Part shown: positions 56,439 to 64,000 of the stretch, piece by piece | Position numbering within the stretch: position 1 is the stretch's first letter | Layout of the letters: every line of letters starts with the position of its first letter | Source of the DNA: Candidatus Methylophosphatis roskildensis | GTDB taxonomy: Bacteria; Pseudomonadota; Gammaproteobacteria; Burkholderiales; Rhodocyclaceae | Reading direction: 5' to 3' | Assembly (NCBI GenBank): GCA_016708905.1 | Contig: JADJEV010000003.1 | Location: 1,054,001 to 1,118,000 of the forward strand | Length of the DNA stretch: 64,000 nt | Notes under the pieces: generated by a model | Databases searched by the model: none | Told to the model about the DNA's origin: nothing | The model's input: only the letters and a program-made list of their open reading frames with translations | Made by a program: the position numbers and the translations under genes

Positions 56439-56480
56439 CAGCCCCCGCTGGAACGGACAGGAAAAACATGGGTGCCCTGC

Positions 56481-56581
56481 AAGCCGCATGGAATGGCGCT
56501 CTGCAGGAGCCCTGCCCTGCGAGCGTTGTCCGATGCGCCTGTCCGGCATGCATGCCTTGAGAGCGCCTATCCATGCGGCTT
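56481..56581 (+). repeat. dispersed 101-bp element, copy C
   Basis: Ends AAGCCGCATGGAATGGCG and CGCCTATCCATGCGGCTT are inverted repeats matching at 16 of 18 positions. The internal sequence is closer to copy D than to A and B, defining two subgroups with the same length. Confidence 0.75.
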
Positions 56582-56589
56582 CCAAGCCC

Positions 56590-56672
56590 GCGTAGGTTGG
56601 GCAGAGCGAAGCGAAGCCCAACGTGTTGCGCTCCATGATGTTGGGCTTCGCTTCGCTCTGCCCAACCTACGC
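56590..56672. repeat. perfect 33-bp inverted repeat (GTAGGTTGGGC hairpin)
   Basis: Arms at 56590-56622 and 56640-56672 are exactly complementary around a 17-base loop. The arm begins GCGTAGGTTGGGCAGAGCGA. This is a widespread extragenic palindrome known to give spurious WAERSEAQ peptides. It could act as a bidirectional transcript end for the convergent helicase and carboxypeptidase genes. Confidence 0.85.
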
Positions 56673-56705
56673 CACTGGAACGGAGATAAAACAGGGGTGC
56701 CTTGC

Positions 56706-56806
56706 AAGCCTCATGGAATGGCGATCTACATGTCCCCTGCCCTGCGAGCGCCGTCCGATGCGCGTGTCCCGCATGCATGCCATGAGATCGCCTATCCATG
56801 CGGCTT
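56706..56806 (+). repeat. dispersed 101-bp element, copy D
   Basis: Ends AAGCCTCATGGAATGGCG and CGCCTATCCATGCGGCTT. It shares CCCTGCCCTGCGAGCG, CGTGTCC/CCTGTCC and GCATGCATGCC with copy C. It ends 11 bp before the carboxypeptidase stop codon. Confidence 0.75.
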
Positions 56807-56817
56807 CCAGGCGTGCG

Positions 56818-57954
56818 CTATTCGGGATTCCGTAGCGCGTCGAGTATCGGCAGCAGGATCGCCGCACCTAGGCGCTTGCTGCGCGCGCCGTTCCAGCCGA
56901 CCAGCGGATCGGGCAGATCGGCGTTGTCCTTGAAGGGCATTTCCAGCGTCAGCGACAGGCAGCCGAAAGCGTGGCCGATCTGCTTCGAGGCGAGCGTCAG
57001 GATCTCGTCGGTGAAGCGATCGGGCGCGTAGCCATGGAGGGTCTGGAAATCCGGGCTGGCGGCGGCGAAGGCGGCGAGGAAACGCCGCTCGCGTTCGGCC
57101 TGCTCGGCAGTGAAGCCGGGCAGCATCGAGCAGCCATCGGCGAACACATAGGGCAGGGTTTCGTCGCCGTGGATGTCGAGGAACAGGTCGCAGCCGGTCT
57201 CGCGCATTGCGGCGAGGGTGTGCAGCACCTCGGGGCTGCGTTCCAGACTGGGTGCGGCCCATTCGCGGTTGAGGTTGGCACCGGCAGCGTTGCTGCGCAG
57301 GTTGCCACGCAGCGCGCCGTCGGGATTGATGTTGGGCACGATGTACAGCGTGGCAAGTGCGCGCACGCTGCGCGCAACCGGATCGGCGGCATCGAGCAGG
57401 CGCTCGATCAGGCCCGCGCAGAACCACTCGGCCATGGTTTCACCCGGGTGCTGGCGCGCGACGATCCAGACCCTGCGCTTCGCCGGCGCCGGATCGCCGA
57501 AGCGCAGCAGGTCGAGATCGCGGCCCTCCACCGAGCTGCCCAGATCAAGCAGCGCCGCACCGCCGGCCTGCGCGCCGGCGATCAGGTCGAGATGGCGCTC
57601 GTGCGAGTAGGGCTCGAAATAGGCGTACCAGACGCTGTCGGCCTGCGGCGTGTGCGCGCAGGTGACGACCCGCCCGTCATAGCTTGTGTCGGCGATGCGG
57701 AACCACTGCCGCCTGTTATAGGAGGCGACCACGCGATAGCCGTGCCAGCCGTCGGCGTAGGCGCACTCTCCGGCGTTCTCGAAGCGCAGCACCACCGGCT
57801 GCCCGCGTGCGCCGTGCAGCCGGAAATGGAACCACTGGCGGAACTCGGCGTGGCTATCCCTGCGAATCGCGAGGCGGATGTTCGCCGGATCGGAACAATC
57901 GATCACCTCGATTGCGCCGGCATCGAAGCTGGAACTGATGCGGATGCCGCTCAT
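56818..57954 (-). CDS. M14-family zinc carboxypeptidase (cytosolic type)
   Basis: A 378-residue metallocarboxypeptidase of the M14 cytosolic subgroup. An N-terminal beta domain (WFHFRLHGARGQPVVLRFENAG) precedes the catalytic domain with zinc ligands in ARQHPGETMAEW, a substrate-binding NPDGALRGNLRSN, the third ligand in DIHGDETLPYVF and the catalytic Glu in LTLEMPFKD. No signal peptide is seen. It is divergent from the arsenosugar cluster across 252 bp. Confidence 0.88.
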   Translation of the reverse strand: MSGIRISSSFDAGAIEVIDCSDPANIRLAIRRDSHAEFRQWFHFRLHGARGQPVVLRFENAGECAYADGWHGYRVVASYNRRQWFRIADTSYDGRVVTCAHTPQADSVWYAYFEPYSHERHLDLIAGAQAGGAALLDLGSSVEGRDLDLLRFGDPAPAKRRVWIVARQHPGETMAEWFCAGLIERLLDAADPVARSVRALATLYIVPNINPDGALRGNLRSNAAGANLNREWAAPSLERSPEVLHTLAAMRETGCDLFLDIHGDETLPYVFADGCSMLPGFTAEQAERERRFLAAFAAASPDFQTLHGYAPDRFTDEILTLASKQIGHAFGCLSLTLEMPFKDNADLPDPLVGWNGARSKRLGAAILLPILDALRNPE

Positions 57955-58206
57955 GCGATACCCGCAGCGTCAGATCCAGCGGGGCCGGTTTCTCGTATAC
58001 CTTTCATTGCAAGCTATCGCGTCCTATCGAGTCCAAGGGCGTCCGATTGAACAGGCGAGCTTTTCCTGCGCCGCGCAAGCCGGATCGGCTGTTTTGCGCT
58101 ATGGTAGCAAAGCCGAACCGACGGTCTTGGCGCGCGCGCATGGTAAGGATTGCGGGCGCCGGCCGGTCGGATCAATAACAAGCAAGCAGAACACGGAGCC
58201 CCAAAC

Positions 58207-59172
58207 ATGCATGCCACCCTTCCGCTGATGCAGGCGACGGACTTTCCGCGGATTCGCCGCCGCAGCGTCGACACCCTGCAGGTCAACCTCGGCTACAAGT
58301 GCAACCAGTCGTGCCTGCACTGTCATGTGAATGCCGGCCCCAGCCGCACCGAGATGATGTCGGCGCAGACCCTCGCCGACGTGCTCGGCTACCTCGAGAC
58401 CGGCGCCGTGTCGGCGCTCGACATCACCGGCGGCGCGCCGGAGCTGCATGCACAGTTTCGCGAACTGGTCCGCGCCGCGCGCGGGCTGGGAATCCGGGTG
58501 ATGGATCGCTGCAACCTGACCATACTCCAAGAACCGGGGCACGAGGATCTCGCGGATTTCCTCGCGGAGCACGAGGTCGAGGTCGTCGCCTCGCTGCCCT
58601 GCTATCTCGAGGACAACGTCGACCGCCAGCGCGGCAAGGGGGTGTTCGACAAGAGCATCCGCGCCCTGCACCGACTCAACGGGCTGGGTTACGGTGTGCC
58701 CGGCTCGCGGCTCACCCTCAACCTGGTATTCAATCCGCAGGGCGCCAGCCTGCCGCCGCCGCAGGCCTCACTCGAGGCCGACTACAAGCGCCACCTGGGC
58801 GAAAGCTACGGCGTCGTCTTCAACGGGCTGTACACGCTGGCCAACATGCCGATCCAGCGCTTCGGCTCCACCCTGATCTCGAAGGGTCAGTTCAACCAGT
58901 ACATGCGGCTGCTGCGCGATGCGCACAGCGACGACAACCTCGACGGCGTCATGTGCCGCAGCATCCTCAGCGTCGATTGGCAGGGCTACGTCTACGACTG
59001 CGATTTTAACCAGATGCTCGGCCTGCCGCTGGTGGTGGACGGCAAGCCGCGCGTCAAGCTCGCCGATCTGCTCGGGCGAGATCTCAACGGCAACCCGATC
59101 GTCGTCATGGACCACTGCTACGGTTGCACCGCAGGTCAGGGCTCGAGTTGCGGCGGCGCTCTAGCCGCATGA
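58207..59172 (+). CDS. arsS: arsenosugar biosynthesis radical SAM protein ArsS
   Basis: Radical SAM enzyme of 321 residues. The [4Fe-4S] motif is Cys32-x3-Cys36-x2-Cys39 (CNQSCLHC), GGAPE follows, and the C terminus is cysteine-rich (DHCYGCTAGQGSSCGG), as in the DUF3641/ArsS family. ArsS couples the adenosyl group of SAM to methylated arsenic to form the arsenosugar precursor. No arsM methyltransferase is present in the window. ATG 58207 is preferred to 58150. It leads a same-strand cluster ending beyond 64 kb. Confidence 0.9.
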   Translation: MHATLPLMQATDFPRIRRRSVDTLQVNLGYKCNQSCLHCHVNAGPSRTEMMSAQTLADVLGYLETGAVSALDITGGAPELHAQFRELVRAARGLGIRVMDRCNLTILQEPGHEDLADFLAEHEVEVVASLPCYLEDNVDRQRGKGVFDKSIRALHRLNGLGYGVPGSRLTLNLVFNPQGASLPPPQASLEADYKRHLGESYGVVFNGLYTLANMPIQRFGSTLISKGQFNQYMRLLRDAHSDDNLDGVMCRSILSVDWQGYVYDCDFNQMLGLPLVVDGKPRVKLADLLGRDLNGNPIVVMDHCYGCTAGQGSSCGGALAA

Positions 59173-59281
59173 GCCACCCGGCGAGGGGCCCCGCGCAGCG
59201 GGGATCGACGGCAAGGCGAATGCGGCCGGTCGCCGACACCGGGGCGCCCGGATGTTCGCTGTACGTCCGGAGGCGACGCGC

Positions 59282-59509
59282 ATGAACCCTGCGCAGCCGG
59301 GCCGCGCTTGCCCGCTCGACTACCGCTGTGGCGCGGCGGCGATTGCCGCCGCGCCGCCGTGTCTGGCCGCCCTGCCCCGGTTCGCGCGCTGCGACGTCGA
59401 CGAGACGCGGGTGGTCGTCGTCCATGGCGATGCCGATTCGCTCGCCGGCTGGGGATTCGGCATCGATGCGCTCGACGATGCCGCCGTGCCCGCCTCCGCG
59501 CTCACCTGA
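59282..59509 (+). pseudogene. internally deleted metallophosphatase-like gene
   Basis: A 75-residue frame keeping the beginning (MNPAQPGRACPLDYRCGAAA) and a C-terminal segment (RVVVVHGDADSLAGWGFGID) of a longer metallophosphatase-like protein that, as I recall, often sits beside ArsS. The phosphatase centre is missing, which suggests a large in-frame deletion. It may still be translated. Confidence 0.5.
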
Positions 59510-59558
59510 TACGACAACCGGATACGCGGACGCGCGTAACAATCCGGGGAGAGAGGCC

Positions 59559-61706
59559 ATGACCAAGTCCCGCCTGATCGTACTGCTGGTGATTGTCGCG
59601 CTGATTGCCGCGTTCTTTGCCTTCGACCTCGGCCGCTTCTTCAGCCTCGACTTCTTCAAGGCCCAGCAGGCGTCGATCGCCGGCTGGTACGACGCGCATC
59701 CGCTGCAGACCCTGGCCGGGTTCTTCCTGCTCTACGTTGCGGTCACCGGCCTGTCATTGCCTGGCGCGGCGGTGCTGACACTGGTAGCGGGTGCGCTGTT
59801 CGGCCTGCTGGTCGGCACGATCGTGGTGTCGTTCGCCTCGTCGATCGGCGCGACGCTCGCCTTTCTGAGTTCGCGCTTCCTGCTGCGCGACTGGGTGCAG
59901 CGGCGCTTCGGCGATCGCCTGAAGCCGATCAACGACGGCGTGCAAAAGGACGGGGCGTTCTACCTGTTCACCCTGCGCCTGGTGCCGGCCTTTCCGTTCT
60001 TCGTGATCAACCTGCTGATGGGCCTGACCCCGCTGCCGGCACGCACCTTCTATTGGGTCAGCCAGCTCGGCATGCTGGCCGGCACGCTGGTTTACGTGAA
60101 TGCCGGCACGCAGTTGGCGAAGATCGAGTCGCTCCGCGGCATTCTTTCGCCGGGGCTGCTGATCTCGTTCACCCTGCTCGGGCTGTTTCCGCTGATTGCC
60201 AAGAAGATCGTCGACACCGTCAAGGCGCGCAAGGTCTATGCGCGCTGGAACAAGCCGGCCTCCTTCGATCGCAATATCGTCGTGATCGGTGCCGGATCGG
60301 CCGGACTGGTCACTGCCTACATCGCCGCCGCCGTGAAGGCCAAGGTCACCCTGATCGAAAAACACCGGATGGGCGGCGATTGCCTGAACACCGGCTGCGT
60401 GCCGTCGAAGGCGCTGATCCGCTCGGCCAAGCTGCTCTCCCACATCCGTCGCGCGCAGCAGTTCGGGCTGCAGGGCGCGACGGCCCGCTTCGACTTTGCC
60501 GACATCATGGAACGCGTGCAGCGCGTGGTGCGTACGGTGGAGCCGCACGATTCGGTCGAGCGCTACGGCAGCCTCGGCGTCGAGTGCATCGAAGGTAGCG
60601 CGAAGATCACTTCGCCATGGACGGTCGAAGTCGCCACCGCCCAGGGTAGCCGCACGCTGTCGACGCGCTCGATCGTGATCGCGGCCGGGGCGCGACCCTT
60701 TGTGCCGCCGATTCCCGGCATCGAGGAGGTCGGCTACCTGACATCCGACACGGTGTGGAACCTGCGCCAGTTGCCAAAACGGCTGGTGGTGCTGGGCGGC
60801 GGACCGATCGGCTGCGAACTCACGCAGGCCTTCGCCCGCATCGGTGCGCAGGTCACCCAGGTCGAGATGGCGCCGCGCATCATGATCCGCGAGGATCCCG
60901 AGATTTCCGAGATGGTGGCGCAGCGCTTTCGCGAGGAGGGCATCGCGGTACTGGTCGGCCACACGGCGAAGCAGTTCGTGATCGAGAAGGGCGAGAAGAT
61001 CCTGATCGCCGATCACGACGGCCAGGACGTTCGCATTGCCTTCGACCAGTTGCTGTGCGCCGTGGGTCGGGTGGCCAACACCGCCGGCTACGGGCTCGAA
61101 GAACTCGGTATTCCGACGACCAAGACCCGCACGGTCGAGACCAATGAGTATCTGGAAACGCTCTACCCGAACATCTACGCCTGCGGCGACGTCGCCGGCC
61201 CCTACCAATTCACCCACACTGCGGCGCATCAGGCATGGTACGCGGCGGTCAACGCGCTGTTCGGCCGCTTCCGGCGCTTTCGCGCCGACTACTCGGTGAT
61301 TCCCTGGGCGACCTTCACCGAGCCCGAGGTCGCGCGCGTCGGCCTCAACGAGCAGGAGGCGACGGAGAAATCGATTCCGCACGAGGTCACGCTCTACGGG
61401 ATCGACGATCTGGACCGCGCGATCGCCGACGAAGAGGCCCACGGCTTCGTCAAGGTGCTGACGGTGCCGGGCAAGGACCGGATACTCGGCGTCACCATCG
61501 TCGGCGAGCATGCCGGCGACCTGATCGCCGAATACGTGATGGCGATGAAGCACGGCCTCGGCCTCAACAAGCTGCTTGGCACCATCCACATCTACCCGAC
61601 GCTGGCCGAGGCCAACAAGTACGCCGCCGGCAACTGGAAGCGCGCCCACGCGCCACAGAAGCTGCTCGAATGGGTCGGGCGTTATCACGAATGGATGCGA
61701 ACGTAG
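59559..61706 (+). CDS. VTT (TVP38/TMEM64) membrane domain fused to a FAD-dependent disulfide reductase
   Basis: A 715-residue fusion. Residues 1-235 form a VTT membrane domain (LSLPGAAVLTLVAGALFG, LRLVPAFPFFVINLLMG). Residues 245-715 are a pyridine nucleotide-disulfide oxidoreductase like mercuric reductase or lipoamide dehydrogenase, with FAD motif VIGAGSAGLVTAYIAA, redox cysteines Cys275 and Cys280 (GGDCLNTGCVPSKA), a second NAD motif VLGGGPIGCELTQAF and the C-terminal IHIYPTLAEANKYA. GGAGAGAGG precedes ATG 59559. A role in arsenic or thiol redox at the membrane is inferred from position. Confidence 0.9.
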   Translation: MTKSRLIVLLVIVALIAAFFAFDLGRFFSLDFFKAQQASIAGWYDAHPLQTLAGFFLLYVAVTGLSLPGAAVLTLVAGALFGLLVGTIVVSFASSIGATLAFLSSRFLLRDWVQRRFGDRLKPINDGVQKDGAFYLFTLRLVPAFPFFVINLLMGLTPLPARTFYWVSQLGMLAGTLVYVNAGTQLAKIESLRGILSPGLLISFTLLGLFPLIAKKIVDTVKARKVYARWNKPASFDRNIVVIGAGSAGLVTAYIAAAVKAKVTLIEKHRMGGDCLNTGCVPSKALIRSAKLLSHIRRAQQFGLQGATARFDFADIMERVQRVVRTVEPHDSVERYGSLGVECIEGSAKITSPWTVEVATAQGSRTLSTRSIVIAAGARPFVPPIPGIEEVGYLTSDTVWNLRQLPKRLVVLGGGPIGCELTQAFARIGAQVTQVEMAPRIMIREDPEISEMVAQRFREEGIAVLVGHTAKQFVIEKGEKILIADHDGQDVRIAFDQLLCAVGRVANTAGYGLEELGIPTTKTRTVETNEYLETLYPNIYACGDVAGPYQFTHTAAHQAWYAAVNALFGRFRRFRADYSVIPWATFTEPEVARVGLNEQEATEKSIPHEVTLYGIDDLDRAIADEEAHGFVKVLTVPGKDRILGVTIVGEHAGDLIAEYVMAMKHGLGLNKLLGTIHIYPTLAEANKYAAGNWKRAHAPQKLLEWVGRYHEWMRT

Positions 61707-61719
61707 CCTTGGAACAGCA

Positions 61720-62538
61720 ATGACTGCAACTCGAAGATGCTTTGCATGGCTGGTGTTGCTGTTCGCCGCGTGGCAGACCAGCGCATTCGCCGCATTCGAC
61801 CATGAACACAGGGCGTGGAGCGATCTGCTGAAGAAGCATGTCGTCGTCCAGGACGCCGGCAAGTCCTCGCGAGTCAGCTATGCCGGTTTCGCCCGGGATC
61901 GACAGCGCCTGAAGGGCTATCTCGACGCCCTTTCGGCGGTGAGCGATGCGGACTTCAAGTCGTGGAGTAAGCGGCAGCAACTCGCCTTTCTGCTCAACGC
62001 CTACAATGCATTCACCATCGAGAAGGTGCTGACACGCTATCCTAATCTCAAGTCGATCCGCGATTTCGGCAGAGTCTTCGGCAATCCGTGGAAGGACAAG
62101 TTCTTCACCCTGCTCAGCCGCGGAATGACGCTCGACGGCATCGAGCACGACACGATTCGTGCGCCCGGCCGCTACGACGATCCGCGCATTCATTTCGCCG
62201 CCAACTGCGCCGCGATCGGCTGCCCGATGCTGCGCGAGGAAGCCTATGTCGGCGCGCGCCTCGATGGGCAACTCGACGAGCAGGCCCTGCGTTTCATGTC
62301 CGACCGCTCGCGCAATCGCTACGAAGCGGGCACGCGCGGGCTCGCGCTATCCTCGATCTTCGACTGGTACGGCAAGGACTTCGCGCGCGGCTGGAAGGGC
62401 TACAACTCGCTCGGCCAGTGGCTGGCCCGCTACGCCGACCAGTTGGCCGACGGTGCCGAGGAACGCGCCGCGATTCGCGGCGGCAGCCTGCCGGTGGCTT
62501 TCCTCGACTACGACTGGCGCCTCAACGACGCGAAGTAG
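61720..62538 (+). CDS. DUF547-domain secreted protein
   Basis: A 272-residue protein with a signal peptide (MTATRRCFAWLVLLFAAWQT, cleavage after SAFA) and the DUF547 blocks KQLAFLLNAYNAFTI-like QLAFLLNAYNAFTIEKVL, DDPRIHFAANCAAIGCPMLR and LSSIFDWYGKDF. The conserved asparagine, histidine and cysteines suggest an enzyme, but DUF547 has no settled activity known to me. It begins 13 bp after the fusion gene and belongs to the same run. Confidence 0.85.
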   Translation: MTATRRCFAWLVLLFAAWQTSAFAAFDHEHRAWSDLLKKHVVVQDAGKSSRVSYAGFARDRQRLKGYLDALSAVSDADFKSWSKRQQLAFLLNAYNAFTIEKVLTRYPNLKSIRDFGRVFGNPWKDKFFTLLSRGMTLDGIEHDTIRAPGRYDDPRIHFAANCAAIGCPMLREEAYVGARLDGQLDEQALRFMSDRSRNRYEAGTRGLALSSIFDWYGKDFARGWKGYNSLGQWLARYADQLADGAEERAAIRGGSLPVAFLDYDWRLNDAK

Positions 62539-62559
62539 CGACCCGGTATCGTGTCCCAC

Positions 62560-63240
62560 ATGAATCGACTGTCGATCATCATCCCTGCCCTGAACGAGGC
62601 CGACAATATCGTCGCGACGCTGCTCGCCCTCGCGCCATTGGCCGCCCGCGGTGCCCAGCGCATCGTCGTCGACGGCGGCAGCACCGACGACACCGTGCAG
62701 CGCGCGCGCGCCCATGCCGAGCGGGTCATCGTCACCGCGCGCGGGCGTGCATCCCAGATGAATGGCGGTGCCGCGGCCGCCGGCGGCGATGCTCTGCTGT
62801 TCCTGCATGCCGACACGCGACTGCCGGCGAACGCCGACCGGCTCATATCCGATGCGCTGGCGAGCCATCAGTGGGGGCGCTTCGACATCCGCATCGACGA
62901 ACCCGGCGCCTGGCCGGCGCTCGTGGCCTGGTTCATGAACTGGCGCTCGCGACTCAGCGGCATCGCCACCGGGGATCAGGCGATGTTCATGCGCCGCAAT
63001 GCGTTCGAGCGTCTCGGCGGATTCGCCGCGATTCCGTTGATGGAAGACATCGAGATGTCGCGGCGGCTCAAGGCGCTCGGCCCGCCGGCCTGCCTCGAAG
63101 CCGCCGTCGTGACCTCGGGCCGGCGCTGGGTGCGCCATGGCCCGTTGCGCACGATCTGGCTGATGTGGCGGCTGCGCGCGGCCTACTTCTTCGGCGCCGA
63201 TCCGGCGCGACTCGCCAGCCGCTACACCGACGCACGCTGA
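62560..63240 (+). CDS. TIGR04283-family arsenosugar glycosyltransferase
   Basis: A GT2-type glycosyltransferase of 226 residues (229 from GTG 62551). It opens LSIIIPALNEADNIVATLLA, has RIVVDGGSTDDTV and LLFLHADTRLP, the DXD-like acidic pair, and the acceptor-side block GDQAMFMRRNAFERLGGF, LMEDIEMSRRLK. TIGR04283 enzymes are named for co-occurrence with ArsS. It is followed 2 bp later by its TIGR04282 partner. Confidence 0.88.
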   Translation: MNRLSIIIPALNEADNIVATLLALAPLAARGAQRIVVDGGSTDDTVQRARAHAERVIVTARGRASQMNGGAAAAGGDALLFLHADTRLPANADRLISDALASHQWGRFDIRIDEPGAWPALVAWFMNWRSRLSGIATGDQAMFMRRNAFERLGGFAAIPLMEDIEMSRRLKALGPPACLEAAVVTSGRRWVRHGPLRTIWLMWRLRAAYFFGADPARLASRYTDAR

Positions 63241-63242
63241 TC

Positions 63243-63887
63243 GTGGCCAGGATTCTGGTATTCGCCAAGGCGCCGCTGGCCGGTCGGGTCAAGACGCGGC
63301 TTTCCCCCGCGCTGGATGGCGAAGCTGCGGCCCTGCTCCACCGGCGCATGGTGCTGCATACGCTGAACGCCGCCTGCGCGGCCGCACCCGGCAGGGTCGA
63401 ACTGCATTGCAGTCCGTCGCCCGACCACCCATTCTTCGCCGACTGCGCGGCTCGCCATGAGGTTGCGCTGGCCCGCCAGATCGACGGCGACATCGGTGCA
63501 CGCATGGCGCACGCATTGCGCAACGCGTCGCGCGAAAATCCGCTGCTGCTGATCGGCACCGACTGCCCCGGACGCACCACGAACGATCTGCTGGCGGCGA
63601 TCCGCGCGCTCGAGTCGGGCCACGATGCGGTGCTCGGGCCGGTGGAAGACGGCGGCTATTCGCTGATCGGACTGGCCCGATTCGAGCCAGCGCTGTTCGC
63701 CGGCATCGCCTGGAGCACCGATCGCGTCATGACACAAACCGGTGCGCGCATGACGGATCTCGGCTTTCGCTGGATGAATCTGCCAACGCTGTGGGATGTC
63801 GACCGGCCGGCAGATCTGCCGCGGCTGCGCGCGCTATTCCCTGCGCTGCTCGATGGAATCGCAATCCATGCGTGCGCTCCTGATTAG
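63243..63887 (+). CDS. TIGR04282-family arsenosugar glycosyltransferase
   Basis: A 214-residue nucleotidyltransferase-fold protein with ILVFAKAPLAGRVKTRLSPAL, LLLIGTDCPGRT and LGPVEDGGYSLIGL, the signatures of the TIGR04282 family. It starts with GTG 63243. A longer upstream frame crosses the DUF547 gene and is not coding. With the TIGR04283 enzyme it probably adds or activates the sugar or polyol group of an arsenosugar; the exact step is not established. Confidence 0.88.
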   Translation: MARILVFAKAPLAGRVKTRLSPALDGEAAALLHRRMVLHTLNAACAAAPGRVELHCSPSPDHPFFADCAARHEVALARQIDGDIGARMAHALRNASRENPLLLIGTDCPGRTTNDLLAAIRALESGHDAVLGPVEDGGYSLIGLARFEPALFAGIAWSTDRVMTQTGARMTDLGFRWMNLPTLWDVDRPADLPRLRALFPALLDGIAIHACAPD

Positions 63888-64000
63888 CCTCGCCCTGCTG
63901 TGTTCGACGTTAGTGGCTGCCGACGGCGACGATCTTGCAGTCGGGCATTTCTCGGCCAATCCGCCAGGCAGCGCCCTGCCGGCAGGCTGGCAGCCGTACC
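63868..64000 (+). CDS. DUF3047-domain protein, 5' part only
   Basis: Begins at ATG 63868, inside the preceding gene, with a signal peptide (MRALLISLALLCSTLVAADG) and the opening of a DUF3047 domain (VGHFSANPPGSALPAGWQPY). The window ends after 44 codons. The overlap indicates the same transcript as the glycosyltransferases. Confidence 0.7.
   Translation, partial: MRALLISLALLCSTLVAADGDDLAVGHFSANPPGSALPAGWQPY

Larger units (their letters stand above)
56439..56817. other. 379-bp gap filled by two 101-bp elements and a perfect hairpin
   Basis: Contains element copy C, a 33-bp perfect inverted repeat and element copy D in succession. No gene is supported; frames reading VGWAERSEAQR are translations of the hairpin repeat. 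Confidence 0.7.

Noticed and set aside
56472..56933. ORF containing VGWAERSEAQR
   Set aside because: This peptide is the known spurious translation of the extragenic hairpin repeat.

Overview
The window is a high-GC, gene-dense bacterial chromosome segment. Its gene content (Aat plus Bpt, SoxYZ, AcnA, PxpABC, an arsenosugar cluster, abundant GGDEF-EAL and histidine kinase signalling) and its GC-rich codon use suggest a betaproteobacterium, perhaps Rhodocyclales- or Burkholderiales-like. That assignment is inference; no rRNA or tRNA gene is present to anchor it.

Layout. 0.1-8 kb: NlpC/P60 hydrolase, a ferric-iron ABC transporter split over three orientations with a Fur-box-like site, the N-degron transferases Aat and Bpt, and a membrane glycosyltransferase. 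8-21.6 kb: orphan soxYZ, aconitase, a candidate antisense-strand small RNA, an LhgO-like oxidase, a GGDEF-EAL protein, an overlapping PIN / hydrolase / COG4324 lipoprotein set, a hybrid histidine kinase and a stand-alone TrpB. 21.6-35 kb is a patchwork accessory zone: an unfamiliar 296-residue protein, a large CPA1 antiporter with cyclic-nucleotide-binding domains, a methyltransferase, a DUF21 protein, an adenylate cyclase-HDOD fusion, a cupin, an ISKra4 element and two tandem related short peptides. 35-41 kb: an MDR oxidoreductase, the pxpBCA oxoprolinase operon, a nested inverted repeat, a frameshifted wHTH-tailed gene and a cupin. 41.8-46.5 kb: one large STAND-type gene (DUF4062, NB-ARC, TPR) broken by a nonsense codon and by an IS4-superfamily element sitting exactly inside its 126-bp repeats. 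46.6-57 kb: nuclease remnant, CoA transferase, a HigBA-like toxin-antitoxin pair, an esterase, a GalT-like protein, a peptidoglycan-binding protein, a UvrD-like helicase and an M14 carboxypeptidase. 58-64 kb: an arsenosugar-type cluster (ArsS radical SAM, VTT-FAD oxidoreductase fusion, DUF547, TIGR04283 and TIGR04282 glycosyltransferases, start of a DUF3047 gene).

The most distinctive signals are: a dispersed element present four times, each exactly 101 bp between inverted ends; the interrupted STAND gene, whose repeat phase is restored exactly by removing the IS; the tandem small peptides with a shared EIEF-AAYGTAVA core; the antiporter whose expected ND-motif aspartate reads as threonine, encoded near an adenylate cyclase fusion; and a possible two-hairpin small RNA behind acnA. 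Several genes carry single-base frameshifts in GC runs, so true decay and sequencing error both remain possible for those.
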